A stretch of DNA of 36,147 nt from a virus: IMG/VR virus record IMGVR_UViG_3300044712_001188, positions 1 to 36,147 of that record; one strand, 5' to 3'. Positions within the stretch are counted from its first letter, which is position 1; each line of letters begins with the position of its first letter. This document shows positions 21,128 through 27,944 of the stretch, piece after piece. Under the pieces are notes generated by a model that was not told where the DNA came from, ran no database searches, and was given only the letters and a program-made list of their open reading frames with translations. The position numbers and the translations under genes were made by a program.

Positions 21128-22200
21128 CCGAGACTTCAATGATGTATGCGGGGACTGCCACGGATACCCGCCAGTATCTCGCCGCAGATATCGCGGCGTT
21201 CATCCGTGCACAGGTCACCGATGGCGTCTGCCACGGGATCCTCAACGCCCTCGCGGTATCGCAGCATGGGGCGGGGGACCGCAGCGTGGATGTCGCCACC
21301 GGGAAAGGATGGGTTTACGGCTACTTCGTGAGCAACGACGCCGTGCTCAATCTCGCGGTGGACACCAACACCAGCGGCAATCCCCGGATCGACCGGGTAA
21401 TCCTGCGGAACACGGTCGCCTCCGGGATCTCCATTGTGATCCTGAAAGGCACCCCGGCAGCATCCCCCTCGGCCCCGGCCCTGACGCAGACGGCCGTCAC
21501 CTGGGAGATAAGCCTCGCCCAGCTCGCCGTGGCAAACGGGTTCACCCAGATCCTGGCGGCCAACATCACCGATGAGCGATCCTATGTGACGGTCAAGCGG
21601 TTCGACGACACTATCCTGGTGATTGATGGCAACATCGCAGCCGGGGGATTCAATGCGACCAACGTTGCGGACGCGGTCCTGGGGGACACGACCACTGAAG
21701 GCGATATCCTCAATCAGGCCCAGTACGCGGCCGCGGCTGCCTACTTCAACGCCCCGGCCGGCACGGTCTGGCATTTCGGCGTGGCGTCGATTCCGACCGG
21801 GTTCCTCATCTGCGACGGGGCGGCAGTCTCGCGGACAACCTACGCGAAACTGTTCGCCGCAATCGGGATCCTTTGGGGCCCGGGAGATGGCAGCACCACG
21901 TTCAATGTCCCGAACCTGACCGGGTATATCCTGGTGGGAAGAGACCCGGCGCAGGCCAGTTTTGATTACGTCGGGGATATCGGGGGCGAGGCCACGGTGA
22001 CGCTCGACGCGACCATGATCCCTGCCCACACTCACCCGGCATATTCCGTGCCAGGAACCTTCCCGGGCAGCACGGGGGGCACCCCTGCAACGGGCGGGGC
22101 CGTGAACACGTGGTCACCGGCAACCGGCAGCACGGGAGGCGGCGGGGCGCATAACAACCTCGGGCCGTACCTGAAACTCTCCTACGGGATCAAGGTGTGA
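21124..22200 (+). CDS. Tail fibre with collar domain, copy 1
   Basis: 358 aa, ATGA-coupled to the hub. N-terminal residues 1-160 form the shared attachment region (ALAVSQHGAGDRSVDVATGK, 'NPRIDRVILRNTVA'). A variable spacer is followed by a Phage Tail Collar domain (PF07484) at about 215-275 (IPTGFLICDGAAVSRTTYAK, 'GDGSTTFNVPNLTG'). The C-terminal part has an HTH metal-type motif (PAHTH, near 300) and 'GGGAHNNLGPYL'. Such proteins trimerise as receptor-binding fibres. First of three tandem paralogues. Confidence 0.88.
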   Translation: MTETSMMYAGTATDTRQYLAADIAAFIRAQVTDGVCHGILNALAVSQHGAGDRSVDVATGKGWVYGYFVSNDAVLNLAVDTNTSGNPRIDRVILRNTVASGISIVILKGTPAASPSAPALTQTAVTWEISLAQLAVANGFTQILAANITDERSYVTVKRFDDTILVIDGNIAAGGFNATNVADAVLGDTTTEGDILNQAQYAAAAAYFNAPAGTVWHFGVASIPTGFLICDGAAVSRTTYAKLFAAIGILWGPGDGSTTFNVPNLTGYILVGRDPAQASFDYVGDIGGEATVTLDATMIPAHTHPAYSVPGTFPGSTGGTPATGGAVNTWSPATGSTGGGGAHNNLGPYLKLSYGIKV

Positions 22201-23273
22201 TCATGGTCGAAACGTTCGGAATGTTCGGGGATGCAAGCGATGTCAGGACCTATAACCAGCCCGCATGGCTGGAGTTCATGCGGGACCTGCGGGGGGATGG
22301 GTATGTCTACAACGGCCTCGCTGTCTCGCAGCATACGCCCGCACTGATGGGGGTCGACGTCGCCATCGGGGAGGCGTGGATCCAGGGCTGCTGGTATTCG
22401 TCCAATGCCGTGATCGCGCTCGCCATCGCAGCAGCGGACGCCGTAAATCCCCGGATCGACAGGATCATCCTCAGGAACAACATCACGGGCAGCCGGAAGA
22501 TCACCGCGATGGTCCTTACCGGCACTCCCGCCGCGGTCCCTGTCGCTCCCGCTCTCACGAGGACCGCTGATATCTGGGATATCTGCATCGCCCAGGTAGC
22601 AGTGGCGGCCGGTGCGACCTCGATCCTGACGGCCAACATCACCGACAAGCGGACCGATTTAACGGTCTGCGGAGCCTCATATCCCGATTGCATAAGGGCC
22701 TCGGGCATCATTCCGTTGGAAGCGTTCAACGTGAACTCGAAGCGCCTGACGAATTCCGCTCTCCCTGCCGCTGGTGGCGACGGTGCCACGGTCGGTTACG
22801 CCAACACCAAGACGATCCCGCTCCCCACAGGGATCATCTACTGGTTTGCCGGGGCGGCAGTCCTTGCCGGGTACCTCGAGTGCAACGGGCAGGCAGTCTC
22901 GCGTACCACGTACCCGGGACTGTTCGCGGTGTTCGGCACGACCTGGGGAGCCGGTGATGGATCGACCACCTTCAACCTCCCGGACCTCCGGGGCAGGACG
23001 ATCTTCGGGTTCGACTCTACGCAGACGGAATTCGACGCGATCGCAAAGACCGGGGGGGCTGCAACCGTCACCCTAGCGGAAACGAACCTACCCGCCCACC
23101 ACCACTCTGCTGCAACCTTTAAGGTGGGATCGGCCGGTGTATCGGCCGGTGCCAACTCCAAGATCGCACCGGGGGCCGTGCAGGTCACGACATCGGACCC
23201 CGCGACCGGTGGGGGAGCACATAACAACCTGCAGCCGTTCGCAACCATGATTGCCATGGTCAGGGGGCTCTGA
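22197..23273 (+). CDS. Tail fibre with collar domain, copy 2
   Basis: 358 aa, ATGA overlap with copy 1. It has the same plan: attachment region (NGLAVSQHTPALMGVDVAIG, 'NPRIDRIILRNNITG'), spacer, collar domain (VLAGYLECNGQAVSRTTYPG, 'GDGSTTFNLPDLRGRTIFG'), HHH motif (PAHHH) and 'GGGAHNNLQPFATM'. Differences from copy 1 are concentrated in the spacer and in the region between the histidine motif and the C-terminus, as expected for host-binding tips. Confidence 0.88.
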   Translation: MIMVETFGMFGDASDVRTYNQPAWLEFMRDLRGDGYVYNGLAVSQHTPALMGVDVAIGEAWIQGCWYSSNAVIALAIAAADAVNPRIDRIILRNNITGSRKITAMVLTGTPAAVPVAPALTRTADIWDICIAQVAVAAGATSILTANITDKRTDLTVCGASYPDCIRASGIIPLEAFNVNSKRLTNSALPAAGGDGATVGYANTKTIPLPTGIIYWFAGAAVLAGYLECNGQAVSRTTYPGLFAVFGTTWGAGDGSTTFNLPDLRGRTIFGFDSTQTEFDAIAKTGGAATVTLAETNLPAHHHSAATFKVGSAGVSAGANSKIAPGAVQVTTSDPATGGGAHNNLQPFATMIAMVRGL

Positions 23274-23275
23274 AA

Positions 23276-24319
23276 ATGTCAGTAGTTTCGAGGATTTACG
23301 ACAGCACGAATTACACCCAGGCGCTGATCGCCGAGATCTTCGCCTCGCTCATTTCCGATGGGTACGCGTCAGGCCTCGCGGTCTCGGCCACGGCACCCGC
23401 CAGCATGGCCGTAAGCGTAGCGCTCGGCCGGGCGTTCATCCAGGGCTTCTGGTACAAATCCGATGCGGCCAACGTCCTGACGATCGCGGCAGCGGATCCG
23501 GCAAACCCCCGGATCGACCGCATCGTGATCCGGCTCGAGACCGGCGGGGCGAAGCAGGTCACCGCCCGCGTTCTCACCGGGACCCCTGCAGGAAGCCCGA
23601 GCGCCCCTGCCCTGACGCAGACCGCGGCAGTATGGGAGATCTCCCTGGCACAGATAGCCGTGGCTGCAGCCGCGTCGTCAATCGTTGCCGGCAACATCAC
23701 GGACGAACGGGGCAGCTCTGCCGTCTGCGGTCGCATGGCAATGAGGCGGGCGAGGTTCTCGGAGCTGATCGTGACCGGCAACATCAATCTCGGCGGCTAC
23801 AAGGTGACGGGCCTTGCGAACCCGTCCGCAGCCGCCCACGCGGTCAATAAAACGTACTTCGACGCGGGACTTACTGGCGGGGTCTTCGGTGTCAACAAAT
23901 GCGTGATCATCCCCTGGCCAGCCTCAACACTGCCCGCCGGATTCCTCGAGTGCAACGGGCAGTCTCTCGTCCGGGCAAGCTATCCCGCGCTGTTCACGGC
24001 GTTCAGCACCACGTTCGGCGCTGCCGATGGCACGCACTTCAACCTGCCTGACCTCCGGGGCCGGAACCCTTACGGTGCAACCTCCGCACTTGGGGCCACC
24101 GGGGGGGAGAAGACGCACGTCCTGTCGGTTGCCGAGATGCCGGGCCATACCCACACCCTGCACACGACGAACCAGGCCACGAACGTGACGCACGAGGCCG
24201 GCGCGAACCCGAACGTCAACTATACCAACTCCGGGCAGACGGAAGACACCGGCAGCGGCACGGCCCACAACAACCTGCAGCCCTACACGACGATGAAGTA
24301 TATCGTCTACGGCTCGTAA
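23276..24319 (+). CDS. Tail fibre with collar domain, copy 3
   Basis: 347 aa, starting 3 nt after copy 2. Same plan: 'SGLAVSATAPASMAVSVALG', 'NPRIDRIVIRLETGG', a collar domain beginning 'LPAGFLECNGQSLVRASYPA' and 'THFNLPDLRGRNPYG', then PGHTH and 'GTAHNNLQPYTTM'. It also has a 'VTGLANPSAAAHAVNKTYFD' segment typical of phage fibre shafts, absent from the other two. Last gene of the virion module; a terminator follows. Confidence 0.88.
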   Translation: MSVVSRIYDSTNYTQALIAEIFASLISDGYASGLAVSATAPASMAVSVALGRAFIQGFWYKSDAANVLTIAAADPANPRIDRIVIRLETGGAKQVTARVLTGTPAGSPSAPALTQTAAVWEISLAQIAVAAAASSIVAGNITDERGSSAVCGRMAMRRARFSELIVTGNINLGGYKVTGLANPSAAAHAVNKTYFDAGLTGGVFGVNKCVIIPWPASTLPAGFLECNGQSLVRASYPALFTAFSTTFGAADGTHFNLPDLRGRNPYGATSALGATGGEKTHVLSVAEMPGHTHTLHTTNQATNVTHEAGANPNVNYTNSGQTEDTGSGTAHNNLQPYTTMKYIVYGS

Positions 24320-24320
24320 C

Positions 24321-24333
24321 TTTTTTTAAAAAA
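24321..24333. terminator. Bidirectional poly-T/poly-A terminator between convergent units
   Basis: T7 at 24321-24327 directly followed by A6 at 24328-24333, 2 nt after the stop of the last fibre gene and 7 nt from the stop of the minus-strand gene. Archaeal transcription stops at T-runs on the coding strand, and this block supplies one in each direction. Confidence 0.75.
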
Positions 24334-24340
24334 GAGAGAT

Positions 24341-24664
24341 TTACCGGTGGAGCGTTACGCAGACCGGGAAATATTCCTGCAGGTCCGCCCGCCGCGAGAT
24401 CCGCCGCTCCCGGCTCTCCCAGGTCACGGTCCCCGCGTGGAGATCCGCGCCCGCATCGTGGTAGGTGTAGGTATCCTCCCGGGCGTCGTAAACGTCGATG
24501 ATTGAATAATTCAGGTGGTAGTGATCCGTCACCAGGGCCCCAGGGGAATAGTATGGGTACGCCCTCGGAACCGGCTCCGGGGATGTCCCGGCAATCACCA
24601 AAACCCCGGCCACGAAAGCGCCGGCAACCACCAGCGCCGCAACGACCCATGCAATCTTTTGCAT
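24341..24664 (-). CDS. Membrane-anchored hypothetical protein, 107 aa
   Basis: Residues about 4-27 are one hydrophobic helix (IAWVVAALVVAGAFVAGVLV). The rest is an extracellular-type, Tyr/His/Asp-rich domain (YYSPGALVTDHYHLNYSIID) with a single Cys. It has its own near-leaderless TATA promoter and follows the Excalibur lipoprotein gene on the minus strand. The pair, opposite to the virion genes and next to the integrase, looks like cargo expressed in the provirus, perhaps for surface change or exclusion. No family recognised. Confidence 0.7.
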   Translation of the reverse strand: MQKIAWVVAALVVAGAFVAGVLVIAGTSPEPVPRAYPYYSPGALVTDHYHLNYSIIDVYDAREDTYTYHDAGADLHAGTVTWESRERRISRRADLQEYFPVCVTLHR

Positions 24665-24690
24665 GGTTCAACTGTATCTCAGTTCGAGCC

Positions 24691-24700
24691 GATAAATATA
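24691..24700 (-). promoter_or_regulatory. TATA box of the minus-strand membrane protein gene
   Basis: On the minus strand the sequence reads TATATTTATC, centred about 31 bp before the ATG at 24664. That places the transcript start a few bases upstream of the start codon, a near-leaderless mRNA. Confidence 0.55.
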
Positions 24701-24709
24701 CTGGTTCTA

Positions 24710-25024
24710 TTATTCACAAGCAATGCCGTTCTTATCCCTGTCCAGCCGGTGCAGGTCACCCTTCCCCATACCCCGACAACGCTCGAAGCACTCCTGCGCC
24801 GCGCTATGGTCGGGAAAGTCGTCGCAGTTATATCGGTTCGCGGAACAGTCGCAGGGGCCGGCCATCGGGTCCGCGGCCGTGGTCCGGACAAGCGGGGCGA
24901 ACGTGGCAATTTTCGTCGGGGGCCCGCTCGGGATTTCGGTGGCCGGGACCGGATCGGGCTCGTCAGCACAGCCGGCAAGAAGGATAAAAGAGACGATCAA
25001 CACCATGGCGCCGATCTGTTTCAT
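24710..25024 (-). CDS. Secreted lipoprotein with Excalibur calcium-binding motif, 104 aa
   Basis: Residues 1-19 form a lipoprotein signal (MVLIVSFILLAGC, lipobox LAGC with the lipidated Cys near 19). A Pro/Thr spacer follows, then a Cys-rich domain (CDCSANRYNCDDF... CFERC) ending at the C-terminus in DRDKNGIACE, the Excalibur signature DxDxDGxxCE with Asn in the third acidic place. Excalibur domains (PF05901) are known mainly from bacterial surface proteins and nucleases and bind calcium in an EF-hand-like loop. The protein would be tethered outside the cell. Its ATG is only 4 nt after the 3' end of the tRNA-Leu gene, so it has no room for a promoter of its own. Confidence 0.85.
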   Translation of the reverse strand: MKQIGAMVLIVSFILLAGCADEPDPVPATEIPSGPPTKIATFAPLVRTTAADPMAGPCDCSANRYNCDDFPDHSAAQECFERCRGMGKGDLHRLDRDKNGIACE

Positions 25025-25028
25025 AAAG

Positions 25029-25113
25029 TGCGAGGGATGGGATTCGAACCCAAGAACTCCTGCGAGACTAACCCCTGAAGCTAGCGCCGTTGACCTGGCT
25101 TGGCTACCCTCGC
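25029..25113 (-). tRNA. tRNA-Leu (anticodon CAG)
   Basis: 85-nt type II tRNA on the minus strand: acceptor GCGAGGG/CCCTCGC, D arm with GCC/GGC, anticodon loop TTCAGGG (CAG), a long variable arm with CTC/GAG, T loop TTCGAAT and discriminator A; no CCA is encoded. One U-U mismatch at position 49-65 of the T stem is the only defect. It may supply CUG decoding in this GC-rich virus, or mark the attachment site, since the integrase gene is about 107 bp away on its 5' side. Its 3' end runs straight into the lipoprotein gene (CTTT then ATG). Confidence 0.92.
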
Positions 25114-25169
25114 TCGCATCCTTAACTTTTCACGCTCTGGTGCCTTGTTCCGTCGTGCGGCCCTGAACC

Positions 25170-25197
25170 TTACGCAATAACATGGCGTAATATATAC
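25170..25197 (+). promoter_or_regulatory. Integrase promoter with inverted-repeat operator
   Basis: TTACGC (25170-25175) and GCGTAA (25185-25190) form a perfect inverted repeat with a 9-bp spacer, one helical turn and a half centre to centre. Its right arm runs into the TATA box TAATATATAC (25188-25197). The box lies about 25 bp before ATG 25220, so the integrase mRNA is predicted to be leaderless, and a dimer bound to the repeat would block TBP. Confidence 0.65.
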
Positions 25198-25219
25198 CAC
25201 CCGCACACACTCAGGGATC

Positions 25220-26341
25220 ATGTCCGAGTACCTCAAGAAACTCCCGGGTATCGACGACACCAACCGGGAAACCCTCAAATCCTATATCCGGAAGCAGGAG
25301 CTGCGGCAGCTGCAGCCATCCAGCATCCAGGACAAGACCTGGCGGGTGTACTACCTCCTGAAATTCCTGAACTGGAAAGACGCCCGGGAGATCTCGAAGG
25401 AGGATCTGGAAGACTACATCATCGAGCGCAGGAAGACCGTGAGCCCCCGGACGCTGCAGGGGGATATGATCGAGCTCAGGATCTTCTTCAGGTTCCTGGA
25501 CCCCGCAAAGGAAAAAGAATTCTTTCCGGCGGACGAGCGGATGCAGAAACCCAAGATCGAATACCCGGACGCGCTCTCGCGGGAGGAGATCCAGCGCCTG
25601 GTCGAGGCCTGCCGGACGGTCCGGGACCGGGCCCTGGTCAAGTTCTTCTGGGATACCGGCTGCCGGCTCGATGAGGCCCTGTCCCTCAATATCGGGAAGG
25701 TCACGTTCGACCAGTACGGCGGTGAGGCCCGAATAAAAGGCAAGACCGGCGAGCGGATCAACTGGCTCGTGGACAGCGTACCGGAACTCCAGGCATGGCT
25801 CGCCACCCACCCCATGAAAGGAGATCCCGAGGCCCCGCTCTTCATCACGTACTCGAGGTACGGGTTCGGGGGCCGTCGCCTCAATGAACGGACCGTGCAG
25901 AATCTCTGCAAGGTCCTGCAGAAGAACGCCGGCATCTCCAAGGAGGTCCACCCGCATGCATTCCGGCACGCCAGGGCAACGGATCGGGCCCGGGAAGGAT
26001 TCACAGAGATGGAGCTCCGGATCATGTTCGGCTGGTCGAAATCCTCGAACATGCCGGCGGTCTATATTCACCTGTCCGGGGCCGATGTGAAGAAGAAGGT
26101 CCTCCAGAAAGCCGGCCTGCAGGAGGTCGAGGATACTCCCGGGGACCGGCCCCTGGACCCGGTAAAGTGCCCCCGCTGCGGCCTGCTGAATGAAAGGGGA
26201 TTCTGGACCTGCGCCCGCTGCAACACCCCCCTATCCCCCGACGCCATGCGGTACCTGCAGGTGGGCCGGGAGATCATGGAAGATCCCGATCTGATGATGG
26301 AATATGCCAGGAAGAAAAAACAGGAACTCGCGGTAAAGTAA
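25220..26341 (+). CDS. int: Tyrosine recombinase (integrase) with C-terminal zinc ribbon
   Basis: 373 aa. N-terminal SAM-like core-binding domain at about 15-105. Catalytic domain with Arg149 (TGCRLDEAL), Lys173 or Lys175 (IKGKTG), H246-x-x-R249 (HAFRH), Trp272 in the His/Trp position and nucleophile Tyr282 (VYIHLSG): the full set. After it comes a Cys4 zinc ribbon (Cys317, 320, 331, 334), a tail seen in many archaeal integrases of the SNJ2/XerA-like kind. The enzyme would insert and excise the viral genome; the adjacent tRNA-Leu is a candidate target. It is transcribed away from the tRNA. Confidence 0.93.
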   Translation: MSEYLKKLPGIDDTNRETLKSYIRKQELRQLQPSSIQDKTWRVYYLLKFLNWKDAREISKEDLEDYIIERRKTVSPRTLQGDMIELRIFFRFLDPAKEKEFFPADERMQKPKIEYPDALSREEIQRLVEACRTVRDRALVKFFWDTGCRLDEALSLNIGKVTFDQYGGEARIKGKTGERINWLVDSVPELQAWLATHPMKGDPEAPLFITYSRYGFGGRRLNERTVQNLCKVLQKNAGISKEVHPHAFRHARATDRAREGFTEMELRIMFGWSKSSNMPAVYIHLSGADVKKKVLQKAGLQEVEDTPGDRPLDPVKCPRCGLLNERGFWTCARCNTPLSPDAMRYLQVGREIMEDPDLMMEYARKKKQELAVK

Positions 26342-26351
26342 TCACTTTCAC

Positions 26352-26379
26352 GGTGCGCAGGTGCACCAGAATTTATACC
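26352..26379 (+). promoter_or_regulatory. Hairpin and TATA box downstream of integrase
   Basis: GGTGC (26352-26356) pairs with GCACC (26363-26367) around a 6-nt loop, 10 nt after the integrase stop. It is followed by TTTATACC (26372-26379), a TATA-like box that could start a transcript near 26402 for the small gene at 26425. Confidence 0.4.
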
Positions 26380-26424
26380 AATGAATAAAAATAAGGGTGT
26401 GTGTGGATGTGAGAGGGTGCCAGA

Positions 26425-26559
26425 TTGATCACAAAAGAAGAGGTAAAAAGAGCGATACTTGAACTCCGGGAGGAGCTCTTTATCGAGGGGGGTTGGGAGG
26501 CAATAGAGCGCAGATATCCGGATCGCCTTCCGCCCTCAAAGCGACCAGCTCCGCCTTAA
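26425..26559 (+). CDS. Small protein, TTG start, 44 aa
   Basis: TTG 26425 lies 8 nt after GAGAGG. The product begins with an amphipathic charged helix (ITKEEVKRAILELREELFIE) and a Trp, then 'AIERRYPD' and a Pro-rich end. It overlaps, tail to tail, the last 26 codons of the minus-strand regulator. Composition and promoter favour a real gene, but its length and the antisense overlap leave doubt. Confidence 0.45.
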   Translation: MITKEEVKRAILELREELFIEGGWEAIERRYPDRLPPSKRPAPP

Positions 26560-26719
26560 TCATTTTCCGGCGGATCTCCGGATCGATTTTTTCAAGAATT
26601 GCCCGCCTGATAACGTCGGTGAGGTTGTCGAACTGGTCCTTATGGTCCGCCTGATACTTGTCTAACTGTTCCCGCAACTCCGTTTCCATCCTTAAATTAA
26701 ACTGCTCTGTTCTCGACAT
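26480..26719 (-). CDS. Ribbon-helix-helix regulator (minus strand), 79 aa
   Basis: The first 45 residues fit the ribbon-helix-helix fold: a strand 'QFNLRMETELREQLDKYQAD' and a second helix 'FDNLTDVIRRAILEKI', with the conserved 'R.E..L...L' spacing of Arc/CopG-type dimers. It is read divergently from the RHH gene at 26862 across a 142-bp AT-rich gap with operator-like repeats. By position next to the integrase it is the best candidate for the provirus-state repressor; this is inferred. Confidence 0.8.
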   Translation of the reverse strand: MSRTEQFNLRMETELREQLDKYQADHKDQFDNLTDVIRRAILEKIDPEIRRKMIKAELVALRAEGDPDICALLPPNPPR

Positions 26720-26735
26720 CGGTTCCCCCGATAAC

Positions 26736-26756
26736 TGTCTATATTGTATCTAGACA
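26736..26756. promoter_or_regulatory. Operator-like inverted repeat O1
   Basis: TGTCTA (26736-26741) and TAGACA (26751-26756) are perfect inverted arms with a 9-bp spacer, overlapping the predicted promoter of the minus-strand RHH gene (minus-strand TATA-like ATATAAGT near 26766-26773 or AATATAGA near 26739-26746). Likely autoregulatory site. Confidence 0.6.
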
Positions 26757-26815
26757 TACTACTTATATTTTCAGGTAGAATTTGCATATAAATCAGGTAT
26801 AAAACAAATACACAA

Positions 26816-26852
26816 ACTATATATATGCATACGTTGTATAGACAAGATATAC
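26816..26852 (+). promoter_or_regulatory. Early promoter with operator O2
   Basis: The TATA run CTATATATATG (26818-26828 region) lies about 36-44 bp upstream of ATG 26862, giving a short leader with GGAGG. Between box and start, TTGTATAGACA (26834-26844) repeats the O1 half-site TTGTATCTAGACA with 2 bp removed, and GTATA-N7-TATAC (26836-26852) forms an inverted repeat. A regulator bound at O1 could also act here. Confidence 0.6.
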
Positions 26853-26861
26853 CAAGGAGGT

Positions 26862-27026
26862 ATGATGAAGCGTATGCAAAAAAACATCCGCATAACTGAA
26901 ACCGACCAGGAGCGCCTCGACCGCCTGAAAGATGCTGGCGTTGAGGTGACTGAGAGCGACCTGTTCAAGAAAGGGCTCAAGGTCCTGGAGTACTGCCACG
27001 TGAACAAGATCCCGGTACCCGTATGA
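26862..27026 (+). CDS. Ribbon-helix-helix regulator (plus strand), 54 aa
   Basis: ATG 26862 (or 26865) directly follows GGAGGT. The 54-aa product has an N-terminal basic strand (KNIRITETDQERLDRLKDAG) and a second helix (TESDLFKKGLKVLEYCHVNK), a typical short CopG-like dimer. First gene of the rightward early operon, opposite the minus-strand RHH gene. Cro-like antagonist is a reasonable reading of the layout. Confidence 0.75.
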   Translation: MMKRMQKNIRITETDQERLDRLKDAGVEVTESDLFKKGLKVLEYCHVNKIPVPV

Positions 27027-27175
27027 CCGCGCAGGCCCTGCCCCGCCAGATTGTGGACCAGCTCCGCGCTGAACGCGGGGGCATCGTGGACTTCGCCGTG
27101 GAAACCGGCCGCATCGTAATCGTCGAACCAAAGAGTTGTGAGCACAATGACAGCATTATCAAAAACCGAGAATGA
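27023..27175 (+). CDS. AbrB-like small DNA-binding protein, 50 aa
   Basis: ATGA overlap with the RHH gene. 'ALPRQIVDQLRAERGGIVDFAVETGRIVIVEP' follows the swapped-hairpin AbrB/MazE pattern (lPk.i...lgl..Gd.v.f.vedg.ivi.p). The polar tail (SCEHNDSIIKNRE) overlaps the next gene. Probably an early transcription regulator acting with the RHH protein. Confidence 0.65.
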   Translation: MTAQALPRQIVDQLRAERGGIVDFAVETGRIVIVEPKSCEHNDSIIKNRE

Positions 27176-27473
27176 TGGCGCCCCGTCAGCCCGTGGAAAG
27201 GATCAGGGGAACGCCACAGCAGTATCGAACGCCGAACGCCTTATCTTTTCCGGCCCGATCCGCGTCCGCGGCCTCAAGCCCCCCTACGTGCCCGGCTCCG
27301 GGCCCTGCACGGTGATGGACCTGCCCTGCAACCATCGCAAGGGGTACATGTGCCACAATGACTGCGAGTGCCCGCACGACCCGGCGCTGATCGAGGCATA
27401 CCAGGATCAGGTTGTCGAGAACACGCCCACGAGCCGGACGATGGAGCGGACCAGCAGGAGGGCGCGGGCATGA
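27147..27473 (+). CDS. Cysteine-rich hypothetical protein, 108 aa
   Basis: ATG 27147 is used (GTG 27138 is possible); either start lies within the previous gene. The N-terminal 35 residues are polar and probably flexible. Then follows a Cys/His cluster (GPCTVMDLPCNHRKGYMCHN, 'DCECPHDP') with five to six ligands, suggesting one or two zinc sites. The C-terminus is Arg-rich. Not recognised. Confidence 0.65.
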   Translation: MTALSKTENDGAPSARGKDQGNATAVSNAERLIFSGPIRVRGLKPPYVPGSGPCTVMDLPCNHRKGYMCHNDCECPHDPALIEAYQDQVVENTPTSRTMERTSRRARA

Positions 27474-27730
27474 TCGCAGCCGAAGCCATAACCAAGACCT
27501 CCGCCGATTGTGCCGCGTGCCCGGTCCTGGGCCGGTGCAACGCTCACATCACGGGCGGCAGCTGGGACCATGCGGCGGGCGCTCACCCGTGCCGGCCGGT
27601 AATCGCTCCGGCCCGGTCCCGGATCATCAACGCGGACGACCCCAACGCCCCGGCCACGGTCAGGGAACAGTGCCTCGCAAAGCTCGCGGAGATCCGGAAG
27701 GGCCCGCACACGGTCAGGACGGTGCACTGA
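27470..27730 (+). CDS. Small Cys-cluster protein, 86 aa
   Basis: ATGA overlap with the previous gene. Residues 14-41 hold four to five cysteines and several histidines (CAACPVLGRCNAHITGG... AHPCRP), a possible zinc or iron-sulfur site. The C-terminal helix is basic (EQCLAKLAEIRKG). Not recognised; related in style to its upstream neighbour. Confidence 0.65.
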   Translation: MIAAEAITKTSADCAACPVLGRCNAHITGGSWDHAAGAHPCRPVIAPARSRIINADDPNAPATVREQCLAKLAEIRKGPHTVRTVH

Positions 27731-27939
27731 TGGCCGCAGAAGAACAGATAACCCGGCACATCCACGAGACGAAGGACGCCCGGCCCGACAGCATCACCAT
27801 TGGCACGCCGAGCAAGGGCGGCGAGGTTAAGGTCTACTTCAACGCCACCTCGGATGCACAGGAGATCAAGAACCTGATCGATCAGGCGATGCAGGCCCGC
27901 AAGTACGCGAACGACGCGCTTGCCAAGTACGGAGCGTGA
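27730..27939 (+). CDS. Hypothetical protein, 69 aa
   Basis: The ATG shares one base with the preceding stop. The product has a beta strand (GGEVKVYFNATSDAQEIKNL) followed by a long helix (IDQAMQARKYANDALAKYGA). No cysteines. It looks like a small alpha/beta protein of one repeat; not recognised. Confidence 0.65.
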   Translation: MAAEEQITRHIHETKDARPDSITIGTPSKGGEVKVYFNATSDAQEIKNLIDQAMQARKYANDALAKYGA

Positions 27940-27944
27940 GCAGG

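Noticed and set aside
21124-24319. Diversity-generating retroelement acting on the fibre genes
   Set aside because: No reverse transcriptase gene, no template repeat and no adenine-biased variable region seen.
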